A stretch of 64,000 nt of DNA. Origin: Corythucha ciliata. Its lineage: Eukaryota > Arthropoda > Insecta > Hemiptera > Tingidae. The translations under genes were made by a program, and so were the position numbers. The stretch covers positions 32,035,253 through 32,099,252 of the forward strand of contig CM075939.1 of the NCBI GenBank assembly GCA_038030265.1, in the 5' to 3' direction. Shown here piece after piece: positions 47,763-58,174 of this stretch; within the stretch, counting starts at the first letter, position 1; each line of letters starts with the position of its first letter. The notes beneath the pieces were generated by a model. The model searched no databases and was not told the origin of the DNA. It was given only the letters and a program-made list of their open reading frames with translations.

Positions 47763-49249
47763 ATGTGCGATTTACCCGAAATGGGCGCCGACCTGATGAT
47801 TTGCGCGGTAGAAGCCCGGCCCGTACTAAGGGACAAAACGTCCGAAAAGTACAAAGATAAATTTAAGACACAGGATGCATGGAGGAGGAATTGCAATGAC
47901 TTTGATGTTACGAAGCAAACAGAATTAGGTGAGCATTTAAATTTAGCCCAAATGAGACGCAGTGTTCTTAATTTTACTTAAGTTTACACCGAAGTATCCC
48001 ACGACACTTATTGCATGAAATTTATGTCAGACACAAATTGCATAGGTGTAAACACAAATTTCTAGAAATTTTCCAGTGTTTATGCAATCAAAGCAATTTA
48101 TGTCCGACACTTGTGAGAAACGAGCCTTAGGAAGTAAGCAAGCTCTGTAACATTGGACCCGCAGATCTTTTCAAAACGGATTAGAGAAATAATATCGAAG
48201 AAATAGTTGACAGTTGACCCTTTGTAATTTATATGCATGGAGTTGAGAGGGTGGACGATCCTTACATGTTTTCTGTCAACGGCACCCAAGCAATTTGGAA
48301 AATTAGCCACAAATGCTCAAATTTCTGCGAAATCGACTCTCATTTTTTTTGGTCTGGAAGAGGAATGCATTCGGTTTGCAAGACCGTCCATATTACGCAA
48401 CAGACCATCCTAACGATATTGCTTATTGTTGATATTCCCAGGAGATAGGTGTAGTGCCAAATATCTGCAAAATAAAATGAAATGGAAAATTTTAATTTGT
48501 ACTTTTTAGAAACGGGGGCTTTTATTTAGATTAAGCTATTTCAATATTAGAGGTTCGCAGTTCTATTCCTAATCATTAATATCATAATATCAGGTAAGCA
48601 CGTTCTGAAGAAGTGGACGCAAGTAAGGGACTCGTACTGGAAATCAGTGGGAAAGAATAAAGTAAAGTCTGAAGCTGGGGCATCAAAAGCAATGTCGTAC
48701 GTTTGCCCTTCTCAGTTGCAGTTCCTCGACAAAATTTTTTAAGAAAGAGAAACAGAAGATACTCTCTCACAAAACATTGATACTACCGATGTTCCGGACG
48801 CAAGTATTGAAAATTGTGATAATCACAGCACTAGCGGTACGCCAGAGGCTGTTCGAGCTGCGGATTTCAAAAAACCTGCCCCCAAAAAACGAAAATTGGA
48901 CGTGGTTGAAGTGGAAATGATCGCAGCCCTAAAAGAAACGCCTAATCGACACCTTTCCTTTTTCAAAGGATTTCTGCTCTCTCTAGAGGATTTCGACGAA
49001 TTTGACAAGCTTGATTTTCAAATGGAAGTAATCAAAATCGTAAAAAATATCAGGCAGCATCAGAAGCATCCCCTTCTTTCTACTTCACCATTTCATACTC
49101 CGCCAATGAGTTCTTCTTCAAGTAGTACTCCACCTAAGGTCCCTATTCGATATTGGAATCCCCAGCAAAACCGGGAACACTATACTTCGGCTTACCACAG
49201 CAAAATTCAAGGGTCTGCTAGCCACCCCTCGCCTAAACTTCGCACATAA
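47763..49249 (+). pseudogene. MADF-BESS domain protein, two exons, one internal stop
   Basis: Exon 1 (47763-47928) begins at ATG and encodes the first half of a MADF domain (ICAVEARPVLRDKTSEKYKD). A GTGAGC donor follows. Exon 2 (48594-49249) starts after ATATCAG and joins in phase to give TELGKHVLKKWTQVRDSYWK, the second MADF half. An in-frame TAA at 48740-48742 stops the product after about 104 residues. The same frame then stays open for 168 codons and includes a BESS-like motif (FLLSLEDFDEFDKLDFQMEV) before TAA at 49247-49249. MADF domains bind DNA and BESS motifs mediate protein contacts in insect regulators; PIF-type transposons also carry MADF proteins. It may be a recently broken gene, a transposon accessory gene, or a gene with a sequencing error. 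Confidence 0.7.
48150..48476 (-). pseudogene. PIF/Harbinger transposase remnant
   Basis: On the strand opposite the MADF-BESS gene, inside its intron, a frame reads LGISTISNIVRMVCCVIWTV, then a stop (48319-48317), then NFPNCLGAVDRKHVRI and NYKGS. This matches the PIF/Harbinger (DDE_4) pattern: a helix region with STV-x-N-I-V...IW, followed by FPNCLGA-x-D-G-K-H-x-x-I...NYKG, where the Asp is the first catalytic residue. An acceptor-like tattttgcag precedes it. The downstream DDE residues were not found, so it is a fragment. Confidence 0.8.
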
Positions 49250-49540
49250 ATTTTGGCTCCATTTCTGCATCAATATTCGATTTCAAAGTCTTATTTTAAA
49301 CTTCACGAAGTTCTACAGTGACGGTAGATCTTGCTTTTCCAAATTTCATCCCTGAAATTACCTTAAAACACATTCGAATTCTAAAGTGCTTTGGGGTTAT
49401 TTTAGGGATACAATTTGAAAAAGCAAGATCTAACGTCACTGTAGAACTTCCTGAAAATTAAAATTTAGACTTTGAAATCGAATATTGGTGCACATATGGA
49501 GCCAAAATTTATGTGCGAAGCTTAGGCGAGGGTGACTGGG
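49214..49540. repeat. Long inverted repeat over the 3' end of the MADF-BESS frame
   Basis: cgcacataaattttggctcc (49242-49261) is matched by ggagccaaaatttatgtgcg (49499-49518). The arms continue inward through tatt cgatttcaaagtct and gttctacagtgacg to about 49345/49409. Arms are about 130 bp with a 60-bp loop. The left arm includes the last codons and stop of the MADF-BESS frame; the right arm recreates the same ending (SPKLRT, stop) on the minus strand. Confidence 0.85.
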
Positions 49541-50990
49541 AAAGGGTCGAGGAAACCCGCCTGAAACCGGAACCAACCGGAAGAAGCGGCGTTCGAAAAA
49601 TGCATACCATTTTTTTATGTTTTAAAGGCGACAGGCAGTACAGTTCGAGGTTGATACCAATGATATTGCGTGAAATGTATCGCCTTGACATGAAGAAAAC
49701 ATCAGCCGAGGCCAAAATCGAATGTAATTTTTTCCACGGGTTTTGATACTTTTGTCATGCAACAGTTTTTCCCCAAAATTCCAAGGAGAATATATCGCTA
49801 ACCGCTGCGCAAATGAAGAAAATTAATAGAGGCGATTTTATCGAAAATTATGCATACGTTATTTTTTATTTTGGTGTCTAGGCGCTAACGCTGGTAGTTT
49901 CCTAGATATTGGTGAAAACCCGAAAATGGTCTCACATTTCGCCCACTTCAGAGTCACGCTCTAGTCGAAAACTCGGGGTCTTAGGGACCCCGACCCCTGG
50001 ACGTCCGAACACATTCCCGAAGAGAAAAATTCTTTATGATTTAGACTCCCTTTTTTTACATTCCTTGACTGGACTATTAGGCCCGTGTTCATAGTCGTCA
50101 CTCAGCTCAGGCCGATTATTCGCTTAATTATATTATTTCGAATTTACTGACCGCCATGGGCTAGGCAAATCAAACAATTATTTGATAATTATTTTTATTT
50201 GTGACGTTTCGTCGATCGTTGCGTCGACCTCATCATACCAATAAAAGCATTGTTCAAAAAAATTTTCAGAATAGAGATTTTGTTATTACACAGGTCGTTT
50301 CGTTCTGTTTTGCCTTTCACTTTTCGGTGGTTGGTTTGTGGGTCCTTGTTGTTTCCATTCCTCAGTTTAGTTGACGAGTTTCTTCTGTTAAAATCGGTTT
50401 TTGCGTTTTTTATGCCTGCTTGTCGGCATAAAGTTGTAAACGATGGAAAATTTTGACGACGGCGAGGAAAATCTACGAAAATTCCGTGGTTGGCAGCAGT
50501 ACAGATTGGAAAGAAGCACTAGGAACAGTTCGTGCCCGTGCACTCGAAGGATGGTAACCGGTATAAACATGTTCTCAGTTACTTGTTTTCATTTAATAAT
50601 TTATTTATCACGGTAAACTGTAATATGTTTTTACTAGGAATAAGTATGCTCTACGATCTATCCCATTGTCATGGGGAATTTAATATCGAAATTAATAAAA
50701 ATTATTATACTTGAGCTTGATGCCTTATTGAATCGAGTCATTATTCCCTATCATAATGATGTCACCAATTTCAGTCATGTCATATCCACGTCGGGAAGTC
50801 GGTATATTTGTCTCATTCAACTGCGGGCAATGAATTCTTGTTCTAATTTTAGGTCTTAAAATACGAAAAAAAGTTATGTAACATTAACATAGCCGCCAAG
50901 AAACGAAGCTGGTAATGCTTTTTCTCATCAATGAAATGCGCCGAAAACATCAAAATACTTTGACCTATAACAATTATCGCCCTTCTCGAA
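49541..50990. other. No gene recognised; related repeat fragment
   Basis: The phrase gtgacgtttcgtcgatcg...gcgtcgacctc (50200-50231) resembles part of the palindromic element at 50991-51475. Otherwise nothing was recognised. Confidence 0.35.
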
Positions 50991-51475
50991 TTAATATTTT
51001 ATATACCAATCATCTAACGACCGAAAGGGCTATACTGGTAAAAATTAAATAGAAAACCACTACTCCTACATTAGCGACGTTTCGTCGGCAGGGCACGCCG
51101 ACCTCTTCAGGCAACTGTATTAAACCCCAAATAACACTCCGAACATTATAAATTTTAAATTAAGCTAATTAAAATGTACTTACCAACAAGTAGTGTCGTT
51201 AAACTAATTATTATTAAAACATTTGAAATTTTTCCGTCGTTCCAATCACACACTAGTCATTTTTTACAACTGCAACAATAGATATAAATGAATAAATAAA
51301 TAATGATTAAAATTTAAAATGTGTAATGTTCAGAGTGTTATTTGGGGTTTAATACAGTTGCCTGAAGAGGTCGGTGTGCCCTGCCGACGAAACGTCGCTA
51401 ATGTAGTGGAGTAGTAATTTTTTATTTAATTTTTACCCGTATTTCGGTCGTTAGATTATTGGTATATAAAATATC
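50991..51475. mobile_element. 485-bp palindromic element
   Basis: Outer ends attttatataccaatcatctaacgac and gtcgttagattattggtatataaaat are inverted, as are gcgacgtttcgtcggcagggc and gaagaggtcgg...gccctgccgacgaaacgtcgc inside. Arms are about 190 bp; the centre contains aataaataaat. No coding capacity. Confidence 0.82.
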
Positions 51476-52259
51476 AAAATACTTTGACAAGTTTAGACTA
51501 GAAGTTATCCGTACAAACGGGTCGATTACTGAATCTTGATTTTTTTCATTTTTGTTAAAGAATCGGACACATTTCCAAACGGTCACAAGGTTGAAAATGT
51601 ATTCTCGGACGACAAAGAAAAGCCACCCTTTTGTCGATTATTCGTTCATTATTGAAGAAGAAATGGAAATGGTCCTCTTTGCTCTCTCACTCTCTCTCTT
51701 GCAATTAGTCATCACCAGCGTTGAAATCGTGGAAAGACAAAAGGATCATAAGAAATTCCTTAATCAATGAATGCCCTTTTGTTTTAGATTCTCGTTCGTG
51801 AGAATTAAATTTGATTTACGAGTTTAGGTGAGGCGAGCCTGCGATTAGCATTTATGCGAAAATGGAATTTTCTAGGTTGGTAAAAAAAATGAATGATTGA
51901 TAAAAATTAAATGAGCAAATGAATGTTCTAAAGCTAAGTTTCCTTCTCAAAAAAACAAAATCTTGAAGCCCTTTTCCACGACACGGACAAAACTCGTAGG
52001 AGAATTTTATGAGACTTTAATCCTGTATTGAAGGGAGGACGTTTGTTGAGGGCGCTCCCTTCTCCGCCAGGACTCAAACAAGTGTTCTCTTCTCCCGCCG
52101 CTTTTACTCCTCTACTCTACAGTAGACAGTACTACTACGGCAGTTAAGCGAGTGGATGTCGGGCGGTGAGGTTGGTGATCGTGAGAGTGGCAAATGAGGC
52201 AATTTGATTCTTTGAACTAGAAATAGTTTGAATTTGAATATTTTTTTCTCGCGAATAAT
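51476..52259 (+). promoter_or_regulatory. Upstream region of bib
   Basis: The last 220 bp before the bib ATG are less AT-rich (ctcccgccgcttttactcc, then ggatgtcgggcggtgaggttggtg) than the DNA further up, as is common near insect transcription starts. No TATA box or start site can be assigned with confidence. Confidence 0.3.
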
Positions 52260-55200
52260 ATGGCAACGGGTACCTTGACACTTCAGGCCGAGGCCGACAC
52301 TATAGAGTACAACATGTTGTGTCTTTTTGACAAATTGGAGGAAATGCGTCGTCGTGAGAAATCTGCCGGTAGCGGCTTCTCTCCCCGTCTACTCCTTCCT
52401 CCAAAGGCAGAACTGTCCACTTTGGAACTTTGGCGAAGTGTCATTTCGGAATGTTTGGCGTCGTTTTTCTACGTTTTCACCGTGTGCGGTGCGGCTGCCG
52501 GTGTGGCTTCGGGGGGCAGTACGGCACAAACGATACTCGCCGTTGCTTTCGCTTCTGGGCTCTCAATCGCAGCTCTAACTCAAAGTTTCGGGCACATCTC
52601 AGGTTTGGATAAATAATGTTTTGCTTTTACGCTTTATTCTATTTAACCCTTCAAATTATACCCATCTTCGCCTTAGGGTACAATTAGCGAAAATTGAGCC
52701 CTTTTTAGCCGTTATCATGGTTTCAGCATTTCGAATCTGAGAGGTTAAATAGATTGCCTGTAGAAATCTCCTACGTGAAGGTAAAAGGGTCTTCCTCTAG
52801 TAGTAGAAACAACGACCAAAACCAACAATTAAGCGTGTAATTACACACGCACACCGCGTTTTTACACAGGATTTGCCGCCCTATGTGCCAGCCTGCCAGC
52901 ATTGATGCAGGTGAAATAAATGCAACTAGCTCACGTTTCTTTAAACATTACTCACTTTTACTTGCAGCAATGTGTGTATACCCCTTCAGTGTGTTTAAGA
53001 CAGATATTGCTTTCCCTGCTGCAGTGCTCCTTCATAAATGACAAAATGAAAGATGATTCGCTACTTTCATCCGCTAGTATCCCCGACTTTTCCCATGTAG
53101 GTGCATAAACAGAAATAATTCTAATAGGTACAGGGTTCATGACGAGCGTGTGGTGAAGCAAGGGAATTATACTGGGTGGTGCGGCAGAGGGCGGGGATAA
53201 TCACGATATTCAAAGGTTGGCTATACCACGTGGGGGCTATACATTACAAAAATGTTACTAATCTTGACCAAAAATCATTGCCTAGCTGGAAGGAACGTGC
53301 TAACATTTTCGATGTCGCGGTAATCTTCATGGTACAGTTGGGCACCTGGGCGGTCTGTTTGTGAGAGGTAGTCAGGTAGTATAGGTGCGGTTAGGATAGG
53401 TGAGTGGAAATCGCACCGAAACTGAAGAATTGAAGGCGGCAAAAAATGTTAATTAATTGTAGTGCAACAAGATCCGGCTCGCATTTTCTTCAAATACAAT
53501 ATACTGGCTACTATTGTAAGCCTGCACTGGCCTTTTCTGTGGACTCCTAATGACTTCTTTTTTATTTTCCTTTATTTCTTTTTTATGTACAAACAAAGCA
53601 TCCCCTACTCACCCACCATTACCTTTTCACTTTCCAAGTTCCAAGATAATGTTCCTTTCTCTTCTGCTTTTGAGTATAAATTACTGTTCCTGTCTGCAGC
53701 TCAAAACCCCACATCTCATCTATACTAAAGCTACTTGGCAATAGTATCAAGCAGGGGTTAAATTATTTGACCTCAATGGGGCACTTCACGAGATGCAGCC
53801 CGCATGGGTTTCACGACGGTGAATTAAGCCCTTCATCAAGATAGCGTAGTTTAACCGCGTTCTTTCTGTATTTTATCTAGCATTCTTAATATTTTACAAT
53901 CGGCGTAAAATATTAAGAAAAGGGTGTTTCATAATTATGTCTAAAGAAGTTTAAACGTCTTGCTGTACGCTGGAAAAAATGAAAGTAGCGATTTCCCTTC
54001 TTCTGTAAAAGATTCTTCGATAAATAAGTAAGGTGGCAGTTGACAAACTGCATTTTTATCATGGAACTGCTTGGACCAGGAGTTTAGTAGGCACGGCAGC
54101 AATCTTCAGTGGTAGTGACCTAGGAAGACTAGCTTGTGGTACCACACCGGTCCCTGGTATCTCTTTCAATTTTTTCCCGTGAGCCTCAATTTTGAACCGT
54201 AACTCCAATCCAAGAGAATACGACGGTGCGCCAAAGAAAGGGCGGGAAAGGAATTATCGCATTCTCCCCTCCCCCACTCCATGGGCTCCCTGTCAAAAGT
54301 TTTAAAGAAGCGCTTGAGATTGAATAATCGAACACCTGGGATCTTCGCTAATTTAAAGCGTCGCTACGCAGTGTGTTAGCATCTCTTACAAAACAAGAGA
54401 AATGGTGGGTGTTTAGTTTTTCAATCTGAATAAACCAAAATAATCCTCAGTAGAAAATCAAAATCTATTGTGTACTTGCGAGTTAAGATCGTTTTTTTAT
54501 TAGCAAGCTTCTGGTTCATCATTTAACCATACCATACCTGAGAGCTAAAGAGAAGAGAACGAGATACCAAGGGGTAAGCTAACGAGAGGCGTGATTGAAT
54601 GTAAATTAGCCCCCTCCCTTCAAGGATTGCCTAGCTATCTTTGTAGTGAAGAAGCGGTTATGGTAAAATGGCTCGACAAAGTTTAGCGAACTGTTTGCAT
54701 TAATTAAGAATTTTGCTATATTTTATAGCTTTCGTGGAAGTGTAAATGTATTTTTTTTTTTTCCTTCTTGTCGTCAAATTACTGGGTTAAAACGGAGGGG
54801 GTTTGAACTATCGTCGTGGTAAGCAGTATGAGCTGGAACGATCGAGTTGGATAACTTTTAGATAGCAAAATCCCCTTCCTTCACCGTACCAAGAGCTTGT
54901 CTTTTAAAAAGGCTACAGGCTTTATACTGCCTTTCACGCTAGTGGACGTATTTTGAACACGATTTCAGAAAAGAAAATATATATATATTTCCCAGCTACA
55001 CAGAGGGCGACATTTCATTTACTTCAGATTTCAACACTTCCTTACTCGTCTTGCCACTAACTCACGAGCAAAAGAAGCCCGGAAGCAGGTGAGGGTTTTT
55101 TCTCGAAACCAATCTTCTTCCTCCCTCCCTCCATATCAACCCTAAGTCCTCTCGGATCTCGAGTGCCTCGATGAAATATCATACTCGAACTTTACATGCC

Positions 55201-55955
55201 CTTGTTTTTCTATTCAGAATACCCTGCCAGTGAAAAGTACTTGTCTGATGGTTCCTTTCTCAAACGACTATCAAAGCCTGAAACTTTACTGTACGTACAA
55301 GCCGCGTAAAATATCTGAGAATACCAGTTTTTTCAACGAAGGAACACTTTTCGTTGTATGTTGGAGGTTCTTCCAAGAGTGTTGGGGGGGGGGGCGGTAG
55401 TCCCAGTACATTTTCAATGGTCTTGTCTCTTTCTTTCTCATATGGGTTTGAATGCTAAGATTTAAAGGAGAATTCCTCCCGGAGGAAGAAGGGAAACCCC
55501 AGCGGTGGCAACAACGGGGCTTGGTAATGCTAGGCAGGAAAAAAAATGTTGGCCCAAAGCAAGCAGGCGAAACAAATAGTTTAGCGAGGGTTCAAAAAAT
55601 GAATCAAAATTTTGTCCCGGGGCACTTTTTGGCGGCATCGAAAACTCAATTTCGAGAAATATTCAAATATGCCTCGCGTGAGTGTTGTATTCCATGTTAG
55701 ATTTTTTTTTCCACGTTGATTATTTGCTCAGGTCTAAGCTACCGTTAACCTTGCTCAAAGTAGTATGGTCGACATTCCGTAATATCTGACCTGGAGCGGT
55801 CGCAGCGTTGTTGTATGGTAGGTTTTTGTTGGAGGGGTGAGAGACAGAGATGTTCTATTGAAATTTGAAATAAGAATGGCATTGAGGCGTGCATGAAAGA
55901 AAAGGTACATCGTCGCTTTTGTTGTTGTTATGGGCCCTTGCGTATCCTCACACCG

Positions 55956-56004
<49 letters not shown>

Positions 56005-58174
56005 GGGTCGGGGAGTTGAGAACCGAAAGGACGGTCTGCATTCCTTTTTGGCAATTTTGAAGACGGTTCAGGGGTGAATGGGGAAAAGGATAAAGCCTAG
56101 AGCCTAGAGGTAAGGGAAACTACCTGGGAGACATTTTATTCGCTACGTAATTTCTCAAGACCAATCTCTGTAAACTACCCGCTTTACCCCCTCTCATCAC
56201 TCATTCAACATCGTTCAAGAAGAGACAGGCACTTCTAAATCAGTTTTTCGCATGAATATGCTAATTCCCCTATTCTTTTTAACCGTTTTACTCGTTAAGT
56301 TGCTGCAGGTGATTTACGTCGTGCTGAAAACTAATTTGGCTCCCCCTCTGATTAATTCCAAAGAAAAATGCTGGATTGCCTAAACTTTTCTGTGCTCTTC
56401 CTCCAATGCTGGGTAGAACGAGTTGAACGAAAATGTCGCGAGAATCATGGAGGTAATCGGTCGAGGGGAGGGGGGTCGAAGAAGAGCGCCGAAGGTTTTT
56501 TTTTTGAGTGGCTTGACCGAGAGCGTGGGAACCTAAGCGAAGATCCACTCTCAACTCTGACCTCCGAATAATGAATTATTGAACGAAGAAGAGTCCACCC
56601 GCTTCTTCTCCATCCCCTCACCCCTCGCTCCAACATCGTTCATCCACTTGCGTCTTCTTCCCTAAAACTTGAAGGGATGAAAGTGTTTTATCTCCTCCTT
56701 CGCCTTCCTCAAAAAGAGTATTCTTCCCATTTAGAAGGGGATTTGGCTGAAAAATAAGGATGAATGTTTTGGCGAAGTGAGAGAGTTTGAGCTGAAAGAG
56801 AAGGCGGCGCGGCGGAAGATCCCACTTGCTATACGATGGGCAAACATTTAGAATCCGCGGAGGTTGAATTAGGGCCGAAAGAGAGTGAGAGTGATCTCGG
56901 GAGCTGGAAAGGAGGACAAATATTAGACCAAAAGAATTTCCAAGAATAAAAATGAGAAAGATTGAGTCAGATAACGAGCACAGAAGCGTACAGAATAAAA
57001 AAGAATGATCATCGCGTGGAGGAAAACGGAACAAAATCAAGCTTATTTCATTTTCTTTCCCTTCTGGTAAAATGAGGTTGTCAGAAGGAGTGCGTGAAAT
57101 GTCGAATAAAAACACTAAACTTTTTGTATCGCACAATTTTTTTATATTTTAAGGTGAAACTGAACGCGCACGAAAAATTTTGTGGACAAAACGCGCCAAA
57201 AATTACGCGTATAGACAAAGTTATAATGTGTTCGTTGTTCCGAGATCCCCTAAAAGCATGTTTTTGTAATCCCAAACTACAGTATGTTAAACGCAAATTG
57301 CTTCGTTCTCCGCTGCTCGTCTGCTCTGACCGACAAACGAACTTCTTTTTTTTTTTCATCGCTCAAAACTTTCTGATAGAATTGTGGGACTAAAAATTAC
57401 GGGGGTGGCCAGAATCGCGAATTCTCAAAGTCCTCGCTACTTGCTGTAACTAATTACAAAAAATGATTGTTAGTTCATTACATTCCATGTATTTGAAATG
57501 ACACAACAACAAGATCTAGAGAGCACCACACTTTGGCTGTCAGAGTAAAAATTCTCAGCAACTTGGTGATTTCAGGCTGCGAGATGCAGAGGCAGAATCT
57601 GGTGAATGTGACCGGAAATCTTCGTCAGGGGCGAGTGATTTATCGCTCAACGCGCGTTTGTAGAAATGTTATTAGAGGCAGAGCTCATCAGATTCTGTCT
57701 CTGCATCTCCGCCTGAAGAATTATGTGCGAAACAATTTATAGAAATCGATCATATAGGATAAAGGTCGTCATCGATGGAGGGCAATCCAGCTTTGAAACT
57801 TGCCTTGAAGTTCACGTGAAACTGGGTAATTTTCCCTGGAGTCTAATTCCTCCTTCAATGTTCCCCCGACTAGTTTAAAGAGCCCCGAAAAATTGGAGTA
57901 GTTTTCTAGTTTTAGACGAAAAACTCGAAACTGTTATAGTCATAATTCAACAGAATTATGTTTGGTCGTAGGGGTCACTGCTCCCCTCCCCCCATCATTC
58001 CATCAATCCGTATTCTTTAACCCTTTTTTTTATTATTTGTTTTCCAGGAGCCCACGTGAATCCAGCAATCAGCATTTCTTTGACTCTCACTCGTAATATT
58101 TCCTTGCTTCGTGGGTTTATGTTTGTCGTCGCACAATGCGGTGGTGGTATTGCCGGAGCGGCACTTCTGTACGG
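52260..58174 (+). CDS. bib: big brain (aquaporin-family channel), first two exons
   Basis: Big brain is a MIP-family membrane protein that supports Notch signalling in insects. Exon 1 (52260-52602) encodes a cytoplasmic N-terminus (about residues 1-56), then LELWRSVISECLASFFYVF and VCGAAAGV (TM1, about 60-82), and TILAVAFASGLSIAALTQSF (TM2, about 91-110). Its TCAG|GTTTGG donor leaves phase 1. Exon 2 (58048-58174) follows ttttccag and encodes GAHVNPAIS with the first NPA motif (residues 119-121), then VAQCGGGIAGAALLYG (TM3), ending TACGG|GTGAGC in phase 2. The ATG is the first in frame. Similarity to Drosophila bib is strong around RS-x-ISECLASF and the GGGIAGAALLYG segment. Intron 1 is 5.4 kb. 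TM4-TM6, the second NPA and the long C-terminus were not found before the window ends. Confidence 0.93.
53885..53917. repeat. Hairpin, 13-bp perfect stem
   Basis: cttaatattttac and gtaaaatattaag surround a 7-base loop. It lies in bib intron 1; function unknown. Confidence 0.75.
55957..56001. repeat. 45-bp poly(T) run
   Basis: Uninterrupted T run in bib intron 1. It could be the poly(A) tail of a minus-strand insertion, but no retroelement body was recognised beside it; the length is prone to sequencing error. Confidence 0.85.
57572..57717. repeat. Foldback repeat, 146 bp
   Basis: caggc-gcgagatgcagaggcagaatctg is matched by cagattctgtctctgcatctccgcctg, arms of about 30 bp, in bib intron 1 just upstream of exon 2. 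Confidence 0.65.

Larger units (their letters stand above)
52603..58047 (+). other. bib intron 1
   Basis: Intron bounded by GT and AG. It contains a 13-bp-stem hairpin (53885-53917), a 45-T run (55957-56001), a G-run (55384-55394) and a foldback at 57572-57717. Frames such as 56618-57136 minus are pyrimidine-driven and lack motifs. Confidence 0.7.

Noticed and set aside
49509..49715. 68-codon minus-strand frame ending in SPKLRT
   Set aside because: The shared ending is explained by the inverted repeat; the rest shows no similarity to the MADF-BESS protein or any family.
56618..57136. 172-codon minus-strand frame
   Set aside because: It lies in bib intron 1, its length follows from purine/pyrimidine bias, and it has Leu/Ser/Phe-rich composition with no domain.
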